Assembly: GCA_029778945.1 (NCBI GenBank)
Contig: JAKPBN010000133.1
Location: forward strand, 1 to 44,313
Reading direction: 5' to 3'
Length of the DNA stretch: 44,313 bases
DNA from: Spirochaetota bacterium
Lineage (GTDB): Bacteria; Spirochaetota; Spirochaetia; Treponematales; Rectinemataceae
A model generated the notes under the pieces. The model was given only the letters and a program-made list of their open reading frames with translations. It was not told where the DNA came from and did not search any database. Position 1 is the stretch's first letter; every line of letters starts with the position of its first letter. This document shows, piece after piece, positions 36,211-44,313 of this stretch. The position numbers and the translations under genes are program-made.

Positions 36211-36241
36211 AAAAAGGCGACGCACAACGCGTCGCCTTTTT
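36211..36241. terminator. Bidirectional terminator between the Lys-rich gene and motB
   Basis: AAAAAGGCGACGC, 5-nt loop, GCGTCGCCTTTTT: a GC stem of 8 bp continued by A/T pairs, usable in both directions. Confidence 0.93.
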
Positions 36242-36270
36242 GTTTGCCCGCCTCCATCCCGGCGGCGGGG

Positions 36271-37011
36271 CTATTCGGCGGTGAAGTTGATGAGGATATC
36301 GACCCGGCGGTTATAGGCCCGGCCCTCGGGGGTATCGTTCGACCGGAGGGGACGGGAGTCCCCAAAGCCCGCGGCGGAGACCCGGTCGGCGGGAAGGCCC
36401 AGGAGCTCCAGGGCCTCGGCGACGGAAACCGCCCGGGAGGCCGATAGGCCAAGGTTGGAGGACCAGGCCGAGCCCCTGGCCACGGGCACGGAGTCCGAAT
36501 GCCCCTCGACCACGATAGGCTGGGTCACGTCCCGCAAGAGCTCGGCCACGGTCTCCAGGGAGGCCAGGGCATCGGGACTGAGGCTGGCCTGGCCCTCGCG
36601 GAAGAAGAAATCCCCGGACAGGGCCAGGACTATGCCCCGGGCCTCGGTGATGACCCGGATAGCCCCGGAGTTGATCTGGGCATTCAGGGTGGAGGTGGCC
36701 CTCTCCATGAAAGGAGTGGTCCGCTTGGCCTGGCGTGGGGAGAGGCCCGTGCCGGGGGCCGCCCTCAAGGGGGCATCGGTCCTGGACAGGGAGTGGCCTC
36801 CGGCGCCTTCGGCCTGGATGCCGGGCATCCCGTTGAAGGCCGTCGAGAGGGACTGGGACAGGGACTCGTACTTCGCGGCCGAGACGCTCGAGAGGGCGTA
36901 CATGACGACAAAGAAGACCATGAGGAGGGTGATCATGTCCGAATAGGTCAGGAGCCATCGCTCCTCATTCTCATGGGGCTCGGCCTCAGGGGCCTTCTTC
37001 TTCCGGGGCAT
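36271..37011 (-). CDS. motB: Flagellar motor stator protein MotB
   Basis: 246 aa. A basic N-terminus is followed by one membrane helix starting LTYSDMITLLMVFFVVMYAL, in which the Asp is the ion-binding residue, a plug/linker, and an OmpA-like peptidoglycan-binding domain (about 130-245, VEGHSDSVPVA, AAGFGDSRP, NRRVDILI). It anchors the stator to the wall. It starts 3 nt after motA. The coupling ion is not decided by this sequence. Confidence 0.95.
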   Translation of the reverse strand: MPRKKKAPEAEPHENEERWLLTYSDMITLLMVFFVVMYALSSVSAAKYESLSQSLSTAFNGMPGIQAEGAGGHSLSRTDAPLRAAPGTGLSPRQAKRTTPFMERATSTLNAQINSGAIRVITEARGIVLALSGDFFFREGQASLSPDALASLETVAELLRDVTQPIVVEGHSDSVPVARGSAWSSNLGLSASRAVSVAEALELLGLPADRVSAAGFGDSRPLRSNDTPEGRAYNRRVDILINFTAE

Positions 37012-37014
37012 CGC

Positions 37015-37803
37015 CTAGGCCTCGTTGAAGGACTCGAGGGAGGACCTGTCCTTGTGGTCGAGATAGACGGCGAGCTTGTCGCCCACGAGCTTGGGGCTCT
37101 CTCCCTGCTGGATCGCCAGGACTCCGTTGATGATCATCTCCTTGACCTTCTTTTCCTTGGCCAGCTTGTTCATGAGCTTGTTGCCCAGGGGGAGGAAGGT
37201 GAGGTTCGCGAAGCCGATGCCGTAGAGGGTGGCGATAAAGGCCACGGCTATGGACTCGCCCAGGTGCTCGGGCTCGGCGAGGTTGGAGAGGACGACGATG
37301 AGGCCGAGGACCGTGCCGCAGATGCCCATGGTCGGGGCAAAGCCTCCGGCCTTGGCGAAGATCTCGGCCTCGTGCTTCTTGTGCTTCTCAAAGAGGGCCA
37401 CGTCGTTCTCCAGGAGGTCGGCCAGGGCATCCGAGTCCGTGCCATCGATGACATACCGCAGGCCCTTCTTGATCAGGGGATCGAGGTTGGGGTCGAGGGA
37501 CTGGAGATCCTCCTCGAGGGAGAGGAGTCCGTCCCGGCGGGACTTCTCCGCAAAGCCCACAAACATGTTGGCCAGCTCCTTTTCCTTGGTCATGGGGAGC
37601 TTGAGGGCCTCGCCGATCAGCCTGGGCATGGCCAAGACATCCGAGAGGTCATACGAGAGGAGGAGGGCGCCGAAGGTTCCCCCGAAGATGATGATAAAGG
37701 GGCTGGGCATTACGAGGCTGCCTGGATTTCCGCCCTCGATGAGGAAGGCGGCGATAAGGGCCACAAAACCCAGGAATAGCCCGATTAGGGTCGATATATT
37801 CAT
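37015..37803 (-). CDS. motA: Flagellar motor stator protein MotA
   Basis: 262 aa with four membrane helices, the first two near residues 3-22 and 31-52 and the last two near 150-205 (MGICGTVLGLIVVLSNL, VAFIATLYGIGFANLTFLPLGNKL). The cytoplasmic loop carries the charged residues that touch FliG. GGAGGG lies just before the ATG, and the promoter is at 37821-37850. Confidence 0.96.
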   Translation of the reverse strand: MNISTLIGLFLGFVALIAAFLIEGGNPGSLVMPSPFIIIFGGTFGALLLSYDLSDVLAMPRLIGEALKLPMTKEKELANMFVGFAEKSRRDGLLSLEEDLQSLDPNLDPLIKKGLRYVIDGTDSDALADLLENDVALFEKHKKHEAEIFAKAGGFAPTMGICGTVLGLIVVLSNLAEPEHLGESIAVAFIATLYGIGFANLTFLPLGNKLMNKLAKEKKVKEMIINGVLAIQQGESPKLVGDKLAVYLDHKDRSSLESFNEA

Positions 37804-37820
37804 GTTCCCTCCGGAAAGCC

Positions 37821-37850
37821 ATTATAGGAAGGGGGACTGGTGGCCTTCAA
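37821..37850 (-). promoter_or_regulatory. Sigma-70 promoter of motAB
   Basis: On the minus strand TTGAAG (37850-37845), 18 nt, perfect TATAAT (37826-37821). The motor genes here look housekeeping-controlled rather than sigma-28-controlled. Confidence 0.7.
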
Positions 37851-37936
37851 GCCAAGGCAGAAAGGTCCCCTCCCTAGTACATCGACCTGAAAAGCCTTGA
37901 ACTGGAGGGCGAGCTGGCAGGGAAAGCCTTGCGCCC

Positions 37937-38539
37937 CTAGGGGGAGGGATCCCCAAAAAGGATCACCGAGCCACCCTCGGCGCCCTCCCGCTTGACCGTC
38001 TCGAGGTAGCGCACCTCCTCCTTCTCGACCAGGCCGACCTGGCTTGGGGCGATGCGCTTGAGCAGGACCTTGCCCGAGCGGGCAAAGAGGAAGATCTTCC
38101 TGGGCTCCCTACCTCCCACATCCGAGGCAAGGATGGGGATGCCCTCCTTCTCCAGGTACTCAAAGGTAAAGTCGATGTTGCTCTGGGGGATCCTGGTCAC
38201 CGAGCCATCGGCGAAGCGCAGGACGGCCCCTCCGCCAAAGACCTTGGCCCGGAGGTCTTTCTTCCTGACCCCCAGCTTGAGCAGGTCGTTGACGAGGAGC
38301 TCCATGGCATACATCCCGTACTTGGCGTTGGGGCTCCTGGTGAATTCCTCCCGGAAAAATTCGCCGGGGAGCATGAAATGGTTGAGCCCCCCTATCCCGG
38401 CCCCGGGCTCAAAGAGGGCCACGGCGATGCACGAACCCAGGACCGTGGAGATGATCAAGTCATCCCCGGTGGCGATGTACTCGCCGGGATGGATCGTGAC
38501 CACTTCCTGCTCGAATTGGGTTATGCGATGTCGAAACAA
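37937..38539 (-). CDS. cheD: Chemoreceptor glutamine deamidase CheD
   Basis: 200 aa. The catalytic Cys is in VLGSCIAVAL, His in GGLNHFMLP and Thr in IISTVLG; the Gly-rich KVFGGGAVL is also typical. CheD deamidates Gln residues of chemoreceptors and in some species cooperates with CheC/CheY. TTG at 38539 with AGGAGG 10 nt upstream is the only plausible start. It follows the MCP-like gene by 26 nt, a possible substrate. Confidence 0.93.
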   Translation of the reverse strand: MFRHRITQFEQEVVTIHPGEYIATGDDLIISTVLGSCIAVALFEPGAGIGGLNHFMLPGEFFREEFTRSPNAKYGMYAMELLVNDLLKLGVRKKDLRAKVFGGGAVLRFADGSVTRIPQSNIDFTFEYLEKEGIPILASDVGGREPRKIFLFARSGKVLLKRIAPSQVGLVEKEEVRYLETVKREGAEGGSVILFGDPSP

Positions 38540-38565
38540 GGGCTTCGTGCCTCCTGGCGGCTCCT

Positions 38566-40362
38566 CTAGAACAGGGTAATCTCGCCGGCCCCGACGCCTT
38601 CTTCCACCTCGAAACTGCCGATCTCCCCGGCGGTCCGCTTGTGGGTAAAAATCGTGAATTTCTCTATCATCGACCGGAGTCTCTCGTTTCGGATGCTTGT
38701 GGCCGAGGGATCCGAACCCGCCATGGCGGCGACACTCGCCCGCAAGGCCAGGCTCTCGTCCCTCAGCAGGCCCAGCTGGGTGGAAAAGCCCGCCATCACC
38801 TCAAGCTGGTCCCTGGCCTTGGTGAGAAGAGATAGGAAGGCCGGGGTATAGAGTTGGAAGGCTTCCAGGGCGTCCCCGAGGCCCCGCTTGGACCGGTCAA
38901 GGCTCTCTAGGTCCCCCTCCACCTTGAGGAGGGTAGCCTGGAGGCGGTCGGTCTCGGAGGATTCCCGCCCCGAGGCCCGCCCAAGGCCTTCCCCGCCGGC
39001 ATAGTCCGCTATGGCCGTGTAGGCGACCCGGATAAAGTCCTTGGTCGTGTCCATAGCCTCCCCCACGTCGCTGCCTATCCGGTCGGTGAGAAGGACCATG
39101 CCCTGGACGGTGTTGGCGACCCCAGACAGGGATCGGTTCTTGGCCACCTCTATCCGGGAGGCCACAACGATGTTCTGGAAGCGGGAGAGGAGGCCCGCAA
39201 GGCCGCGGAAGCTCTCATCCAGCTCCTTTACCTGCTCCGAGAGGCGGCGGGAGGTCTGGATCACCTTTTTCTTGAGCTCCAGGTAGCGGGTTGTGCCATG
39301 GGCAAAATTGCCTGAGTCCGAGGCCGCTTTGCCACCCCCAAAGCTGGAGATAAAGCCCCGGCGCCTCGTCTCCACCCCTTCCACTATCTGCCGGATGCTC
39401 ATAATCTGGGTCGAAAAGGCCTCGGCCCCCGAGTCCAGCTGGTCGACCACGTCCTGGAGGAGGGAGGCCGCGAGCTCGGCTATGGAAGCCACAAAGGCCA
39501 GGTCCTCATCCCGTCCGGCCCTGCATTCCTCAGACTGGCTCCCCGGCCCAGGCTCGCCATCCCAGCAGCAATCGGCCTCCCGGGCCACCTCCTCGGCCTC
39601 CCGCAGGCTGATCGTGACATGCTGGAGGGACTGGCGGATGATGTCCTGGAGCTGGATGCCCTGCATCACGGCCTGGACGGGTTCCCTGACCTCGGTAGCC
39701 TCCTCCAGAAGGCGACTGAGACTCTCCACGGCATCCCGTATATTCGAGTCCAGGACCTGGTAGCCCTTGGTCAGGGTTGTGTCGAGGGTGCCAAAGAAGC
39801 CTTCCTGGAAGTCATCGAGCTCCTTTAGGGAGTCCCGGAGGCCGGAAAAGCAGCTCATCAGGTCGCGGCCCCGCCCCGTGATCGCCTCGGTCAGGGCGAT
39901 AGTCCTCGAGGAAAGGCGCTTGAGCTCGTCGGTGATCACGGAAAAGGCCTTGCCCGCGGTTCCGGACTTGAGGGCAACGGTCATGGCGTTGAGGGAGATG
40001 ATCTCCATCTCCTCGGAATCCGACCTGACCCTGCCAATGATGTCCTCGAGGGTGGAAAGCCTGGCTATGCTGTCATTTATCCTGGCCAAGAAGGCCGAGT
40101 CCCTGCCGTGGATGGACTTGAAGTAGGCCGAGGACTCCTCGGCAAAGACGGCCATGGCGGAGAGGCTCGAGGCCGAGCCTCCCCCGGTCAGGCTGGCAAA
40201 GCCCTTGAGGGAATTCGTGGCGTTGCGGGAGCTAAGCTCCATCTCCTCCACGATGGCTGGGAGGAGGCGGCCAAGGGCCAGGTAGGCACCCTCGCTATCG
40301 CGCTCGACCCGGCTCACCTCATCTATGAGGGCTGCTACTCTCTCGGCGGGGCTCTTGGGCAT
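38566..40362 (-). CDS. Cytosolic MCP-like protein with two signalling-tip-like segments
   Basis: 598 aa, almost entirely helical, with no membrane segment or recognisable sensor domain. One tip-like region (about residues 120-155, EIISLNAMTVALKSGTAGKAF then VITDELKRLSSRT) matches the CheA/CheW-contacting hairpin of methyl-accepting proteins. A second, weaker copy lies at about 405-440 (NIVVASRIEVAKNRSLSGVAN, VLLTDRIG). In between is GIQLQDIIRQSLQHV, a motif also seen in chemotaxis proteins. It probably acts with CheD, encoded next. The ATG at 40362 sits 8 nt after a -10 box without a ribosome site; TTG at 40371 is also possible. Confidence 0.75.
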   Translation of the reverse strand: MPKSPAERVAALIDEVSRVERDSEGAYLALGRLLPAIVEEMELSSRNATNSLKGFASLTGGGSASSLSAMAVFAEESSAYFKSIHGRDSAFLARINDSIARLSTLEDIIGRVRSDSEEMEIISLNAMTVALKSGTAGKAFSVITDELKRLSSRTIALTEAITGRGRDLMSCFSGLRDSLKELDDFQEGFFGTLDTTLTKGYQVLDSNIRDAVESLSRLLEEATEVREPVQAVMQGIQLQDIIRQSLQHVTISLREAEEVAREADCCWDGEPGPGSQSEECRAGRDEDLAFVASIAELAASLLQDVVDQLDSGAEAFSTQIMSIRQIVEGVETRRRGFISSFGGGKAASDSGNFAHGTTRYLELKKKVIQTSRRLSEQVKELDESFRGLAGLLSRFQNIVVASRIEVAKNRSLSGVANTVQGMVLLTDRIGSDVGEAMDTTKDFIRVAYTAIADYAGGEGLGRASGRESSETDRLQATLLKVEGDLESLDRSKRGLGDALEAFQLYTPAFLSLLTKARDQLEVMAGFSTQLGLLRDESLALRASVAAMAGSDPSATSIRNERLRSMIEKFTIFTHKRTAGEIGSFEVEEGVGAGEITLF

Positions 40363-40370
40363 TTGCGTCA

Positions 40371-40399
40371 AGTATAGACATGAAGAGGGGGCGCCGCAA
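40371..40399 (-). promoter_or_regulatory. Promoter of the MCP-like-cheD operon, inside a hairpin
   Basis: On the minus strand TTGCGG (40399-40394), 17 nt, TATACT (40376-40371), then 8 nt to the ATG at 40362. The -35 lies in the loop of the hairpin at 40385-40411. Confidence 0.6.
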
Positions 40400-40411
40400 G
40401 GACGCCCCCTC
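40385..40411. terminator. Hairpin downstream of the MsmX-type ATPase gene
   Basis: GAGGGGGCG (40385-40393) and CGCCCCCTC (40403-40411) form nine perfect pairs around a 9-nt loop. Neither side has a T-run, so termination may be inefficient or depend on Rho. Confidence 0.5.
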
Positions 40412-40437
40412 TCTCAAATGCTGGACTGGCCGGGCCT

Positions 40438-41562
<1,125 letters not shown>

Positions 41563-41598
41563 AGTTCCTCCAGATTGGGGGGTATATTATTGTGACCC

Positions 41599-41627
41599 AG
41601 TGTAGCCCCCTTTGGAGGGTGCGTCAA
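41599..41627 (-). promoter_or_regulatory. Promoter of the MsmX-type ATPase gene
   Basis: On the minus strand TTGACG (41627-41622), 17 nt, TACACT (41604-41599), then a leader of about 36 nt with a good ribosome site. Confidence 0.7.
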
Positions 41628-41634
41628 ACGAAAG

Positions 41635-42456
41635 TTAGGCGTTGCGAGGGTCTCCAGAGCCTCCATCCAGGGAGTAAGTCCATGTCTGGAGAAGAATTCC
41701 CAGGGCTACACCCACATTGAGAGAGGCCTTGGCCCCCGCCATAGGTATGCTCACCACCCCCCCGGAGGCCCTGGCCAGGGCCAGGGTGGGAGCCGATACC
41801 CCGAGCTCCTCCGAGCCCAGGACCACGATGCCCCGGGCAGGAAAGGCGAACTCGGCCAGGGGCCTTCCCCCCAGCTCAAGGGCAAACACCCTAAGACCCT
41901 GGGCGATAGCCTCGGCCAGGGCCTCGGGACCGGCCCGGCGCCAGGCCACCAGGGAAGAGGCTCCCATGGAGGAGCGGCTAGCCCGGGGATGGCCCGGGTC
42001 GGCGCTCTCCGGGGAGAGGAGGACCTCCTCGACCCCAAAGGCGTCGGCAGTCCTGAGCATGGAGCCCACATTGAAGGGGGAGCGGATGTCCTCAAGATAG
42101 ACCCGAAGGCCCGGACGGACCTGGCGGGCGGCCGGATCGGGCCCGCCCCCCATTGGATCGAGGAGGTCCCAGTCCGCGGGAGCCTGGCCTGATTCCCGGA
42201 CAAGGCGGTGGCGCAGCTCATTGAGAGCCCGGAGCTCCTCCGTCGTGGGGAGGATTCCAGCCCGGCTAGCCCTGAGCCTTTCCTGCGCGGCTTCCCGGAG
42301 GCGACCGGCCCCTTCCCTGATGGCTAGGGGCGTTTCCTTGTCGGCCTCCAGGAAGGCCGCAAGGGAGAGGGCATAGGCGGCGGCGGAGAGGGCGGCCCCA
42401 GGGTCAGCAGCCCCGGAGGCCAGGCCGGCATGGACTGCGGCCTCGGCCTCGGTCAT
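41635..42456 (-). CDS. SpoU/TrmH-family RNA 2'-O-methyltransferase
   Basis: 273 aa from the ATG at 42456. The C-terminal SPOUT domain has motif 1 LEDIRSPFNVGSMLRTADAFG, motif 2 VLGSEELGVS and motif 3 IPMAGAKASLNVGVALGILL, which form the trefoil knot that binds AdoMet. It methylates a ribose in tRNA or rRNA; the site is not predictable. No ribosome site precedes the ATG. The same frame stays open for 25 more codons up to the stop of the previous gene and looks protein-like, so the true start may be upstream at a rare codon. Confidence 0.88.
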   Translation of the reverse strand: MTEAEAAVHAGLASGAADPGAALSAAAYALSLAAFLEADKETPLAIREGAGRLREAAQERLRASRAGILPTTEELRALNELRHRLVRESGQAPADWDLLDPMGGGPDPAARQVRPGLRVYLEDIRSPFNVGSMLRTADAFGVEEVLLSPESADPGHPRASRSSMGASSLVAWRRAGPEALAEAIAQGLRVFALELGGRPLAEFAFPARGIVVLGSEELGVSAPTLALARASGGVVSIPMAGAKASLNVGVALGILLQTWTYSLDGGSGDPRNA

Positions 42457-42531
42457 GAGGAGGGCGGCCTTGCGCAGCCTGTGGGCGGGATGGAGGTGGG
42501 AAAGGCGCTGGGGAGGGAGGATAAGGAGCCC

Positions 42532-43698
42532 CTAGAAGGCGGTTTTCAGGAAATCAAAGACATCGTCCACGGAAACCGAGCGGGGCAGGTAGTTCACAAA
42601 GTCCAGCTCCCGGGCGTCCCGGGCAGTCTCCACAAGGCGATCCAGGGAGAGGTCAAAGTCCTTGAGGCGGCTTGGGATCTTGAGGAGGCCCAGGCGGGTC
42701 CTGAGCCATTCCACGGCCTTGGCCGCGGCGTCCGCGGCGGGAAGGTTGCTCGCATCCTCCCCGAGGAGGGGACAGAGGGCCGCGATCTTTTCGAGGCGGC
42801 TCTTGGCGGCGAATTCCATGGAATACGGCAGAAGGATGGCCGCGAGGCTGGCCTTGGGCACGGGCCAGCGGGCGTTGACGGCCAGGGCGAGGGCCGTGCC
42901 CAGGCCCGGAGCCGCCAGGCCCTGGCCCAGGCCGGCCAGGAAGGAGCCCTTCCAGGCCTCGATCCTCGCCTGGGGATCCTCGGGCCGGTTGATCATCACA
43001 TCCAGGGCCGAGGCCAGGGAGGAGACGGCCTTCTCTATGACGATGTCGCTCATAAAGGAAGAGCGGGAGGAGACATAGGCCTCGATGGCGCCCATGAGGC
43101 CGTCGATCACGCAGGAGGCGGCCATCTTGGGCGGGAGGCCTGAGGAGAGGGTGGGATCTATGAGGACGGCCTCGGGGGAAGCCCCGGGGAGGCGGATAAG
43201 CCTGATCCGCCGATCCCGGCCATCCGGCAGGACGAGGCAGTCCTCGGAGAGGAAGGGATGGCGGAGGGATGTAGGTATCTCTATGAGGGGTATGGGCTTG
43301 GATGTGACGGGCTTGCCATCCAGGATGGCGTCCAGGTCCATCCCCCGGGAGGCGGCCCCGGCGGCAAAGGAGGCGGCCCGGGCTATCTGGAGGGTCTTGA
43401 GCCCCCCGAGGCCCACGACGAGGGGGCTACGGGAAGCCCGGGCCAGGCGGATGGCGTCATCGGCGGCCCGGCTCGAGGCCCTGTCTGGGATCTCGTCAAA
43501 GACCAGGACCTGGACGCCCCGGTCCTCCAGGAGGGTCCGGACCCGGTCGATGATCTTAGCCTCATAAAGGAGGGGGTCCGCCACAAGGAGGACCCGGGAA
43601 GCCTCTCCGGCGTATTCGGAGACGAGGAGGGGGAGGCGCAGGAGCGAGTCCGGACCGATCCAGACCTTTGGCCGCACCGCAAAGTGGAATTCAGCCAT
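42532..43698 (-). CDS. Degenerate iron-containing-alcohol-dehydrogenase-like protein
   Basis: 388 aa with the overall Fe-ADH fold: a Rossmann-like N-terminal half, IDPTLSSGLPPKMAASCVIDGLMGAIEAYVS and AAILLPYSMEF. Key residues are changed. The metal ligands D-H-H-H of FucO-type enzymes read D-G-T-K by alignment, and the NAD loop GGGSxxD is GLGGLKTLQ. It is probably catalytically dead or works without metal. The frame is intact, so it is not a decaying pseudogene. It lies between flgM and the methyltransferase gene. Confidence 0.75.
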   Translation of the reverse strand: MAEFHFAVRPKVWIGPDSLLRLPLLVSEYAGEASRVLLVADPLLYEAKIIDRVRTLLEDRGVQVLVFDEIPDRASSRAADDAIRLARASRSPLVVGLGGLKTLQIARAASFAAGAASRGMDLDAILDGKPVTSKPIPLIEIPTSLRHPFLSEDCLVLPDGRDRRIRLIRLPGASPEAVLIDPTLSSGLPPKMAASCVIDGLMGAIEAYVSSRSSFMSDIVIEKAVSSLASALDVMINRPEDPQARIEAWKGSFLAGLGQGLAAPGLGTALALAVNARWPVPKASLAAILLPYSMEFAAKSRLEKIAALCPLLGEDASNLPAADAAAKAVEWLRTRLGLLKIPSRLKDFDLSLDRLVETARDARELDFVNYLPRSVSVDDVFDFLKTAF

Positions 43699-43741
43699 GG
43701 TTGCTCATCCTCCGCCTCAAGGCTCCTGCCTCCTAGGGCTC

Positions 43742-43779
43742 AAAAAGAAAGGGCGGAAGACAAAAGCTCCCGCCCGCCC
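43742..43779 (-). terminator. Terminator of flgM
   Basis: GGGCGG (43751-43756) pairs with CCGCCC (43770-43775 or 43774-43779). On the minus strand the stem is followed by TTTCTTTTTG. About 20 nt after the flgM stop. Confidence 0.75.
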
Positions 43780-43800
43780 AGCGCAATCAACCTGCGGCTT

Positions 43801-44085
43801 CTAGCCGAGGAGTTGGTCGAGGATCTTGTCCGCCGTCATGTTAAGGACCGCGTCGTTGAGGTAGTTGGGATCCTGGATCTTGGCCTTTAGCTCGGCCACA
43901 AGATCGCTCCTCACATCAGGGGCGGCCTTGGCCAGCTCCAGGGCGTTGAAGAGCTCAGCCTTTTGGGCCGCGTCCGAGGATATGGCTATGGAATCGCCGC
44001 GGACAGCCCTGCTGGACCTCTCCGTGGGGGAGGGTTTTGCGGGATCTCGGATCGGGTCGATCGAATTCAGACGATCTATAGTCAT
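43801..44085 (-). CDS. flgM: Anti-sigma-28 factor FlgM
   Basis: 94 aa, close to the usual FlgM length. A flexible N-terminus (MTIDRLNSIDPI, PTERSS) is followed by DSIAISSDAAQKAEL and the sigma-binding C-terminal helices (VRSDLVAELKAKIQDPNYLND, ADKILDQLLG). It holds the flagellar sigma factor inactive until export through the hook. ATG 44085 has AGGGG 7 nt upstream; the ATG at 44130 lies inside the promoter region. Its own sigma-28 promoter gives negative feedback. Confidence 0.92.
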   Translation of the reverse strand: MTIDRLNSIDPIRDPAKPSPTERSSRAVRGDSIAISSDAAQKAELFNALELAKAAPDVRSDLVAELKAKIQDPNYLNDAVLNMTADKILDQLLG

Positions 44086-44110
44086 AGTGCGCCCCTGCCT
44101 TTCACATGAA

Positions 44111-44138
44111 TTATCGGCTTCGACCTGCAAATAGTTTA
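44111..44138 (-). promoter_or_regulatory. Sigma-28 promoter of flgM, -35 within the rsmI stop codon
   Basis: On the minus strand TAAA (44138-44135), 16 nt, perfect GCCGATAA (44118-44111). The TAA of the -35 is also the stop codon of rsmI. Confidence 0.85.
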
Positions 44139-44313
44139 CGCCAAATCGGCCCCGGAGACAAGCACCGCGAACTCTCCCCGGGCCTCGGCCTCCCCGGCGT
44201 AGAGAAGGGCGGCCTCGGAGGCCTTTAGCACGAGGAATTCCTCGTGGATCTTGGTCATCTCCCGGCCGATGCAGACCTGGCGCTCCGGGGCCAGGGCCGC
44301 GAGGTCGGCCAGG
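44136..44313 (-). CDS. rsmI: 16S rRNA (cytidine-1402-2'-O)-methyltransferase, C-terminal part only
   Basis: The minus strand has an open frame from the right edge to TAA at 44138-44136, about 58 codons. It reads LADLAALAPERQVCIGREMTKIHEEF then a stretch ending GEFAVLVSGADLA. The (V/I)xREMTKxxEE block followed by RGEF(V/T)xLVSG is the C-terminal signature of RsmI, which methylates the ribosomal decoding site. The N-terminal three quarters lie outside the window. Confidence 0.85.
   Translation of the reverse strand, partial: LADLAALAPERQVCIGREMTKIHEEFLVLKASEAALLYAGEAEARGEFAVLVSGADLA

Noticed and set aside
42457-42534. Frameshift or fusion between the Fe-ADH-like and methyltransferase genes
   Set aside because: The two frames are already in register and the TAG is a clean stop; a fusion would need readthrough. 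Kept only as a start-codon question.

Overview
The window is about 44 kb of GC-rich bacterial chromosome with dense, mostly minus-strand operons. I saw no rRNA or tRNA gene, CRISPR array, prophage or transposase. A flagellated, diderm, spirochaete-like organism is the best guess. Supporting this are FlgM, MotA/MotB, CheD with a cytosolic MCP-like protein, a PilZ protein with a long N-terminal extension, an outer-membrane-barrel protein, RlpA, repeated FMN-binding domains and a typical polytopic membrane protein. The assignment to Spirochaetota is an inference (about 0.6). A complete F-type ATP synthase operon and the high GC content would be unusual for Treponema-like members.

Layout. 1-2392: Orn/Lys/Arg decarboxylase (C-terminus off the window) and an EEP-fold hydrolase. 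2461-6839: nqrB-C-D-E-F plus a conserved unknown gene, with no nqrA. 7039-7982: a secreted His-motif protein and a GNAT acetyltransferase. 8116-12709: glycine cleavage genes gcvT-[repeat element]-gcvH-gcvPA-gcvPB. 12866-18388: outer-membrane protein, GerMN protein, metallophosphoesterase, TPR protein, PilZ protein and a membrane protein. 18515-24062: fold-III PLP decarboxylase, RlpA, aminotransferase, stand-alone CBM48 protein, double FMN-binding-domain protein, gamma-carbonic-anhydrase-like protein and a 64-aa protein. 24159-30886: atpI-like-B-E-F-H-A-G-D-C. 30967-35928: helical RsbRD_N-like protein, alpha/beta hydrolase, galactokinase, MFS sugar transporter and serine acetyltransferase. 36001-44313: a 38-aa Lys-rich protein, motB/motA, cheD, tandem-tip MCP-like protein, an orphan MsmX/UgpC ATPase, a SpoU methyltransferase, a degenerate Fe-ADH-like protein, flgM and the end of rsmI.

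How the genes work together. NADH oxidation by Nqr would set up a sodium gradient, while the c subunit of the ATP synthase lacks the clearest sodium ligands. The motility block (motA/B, cheD, MCP-like, flgM) carries a textbook sigma-28 promoter at flgM, with its -35 element inside the rsmI stop codon. Galactokinase, the MFS carrier and serine acetyltransferase form one run.

The most interesting pattern found by reading both strands is regulatory. Many genes have a sigma-70-type promoter (TTGaca, 16-18 nt, TAtaaT) whose -10 box ends only 6-13 nt before the start codon, with no Shine-Dalgarno sequence at a normal distance. This predicts leaderless or near-leaderless mRNAs (2392, 7039, 14416, 17547, 18388, 21857, 32251, 40362). 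Genes inside operons usually have a clear GGAGG. Other leads are a pseudo-enzyme Fe-ADH next to flgM, a two-domain FMN-binding protein with Ser in place of the usual flavinylated Thr, 8-bp tandem/inverted repeat elements at two loci, and a 38-aa Lys-rich gene with its own strong promoter and alternative hairpins.
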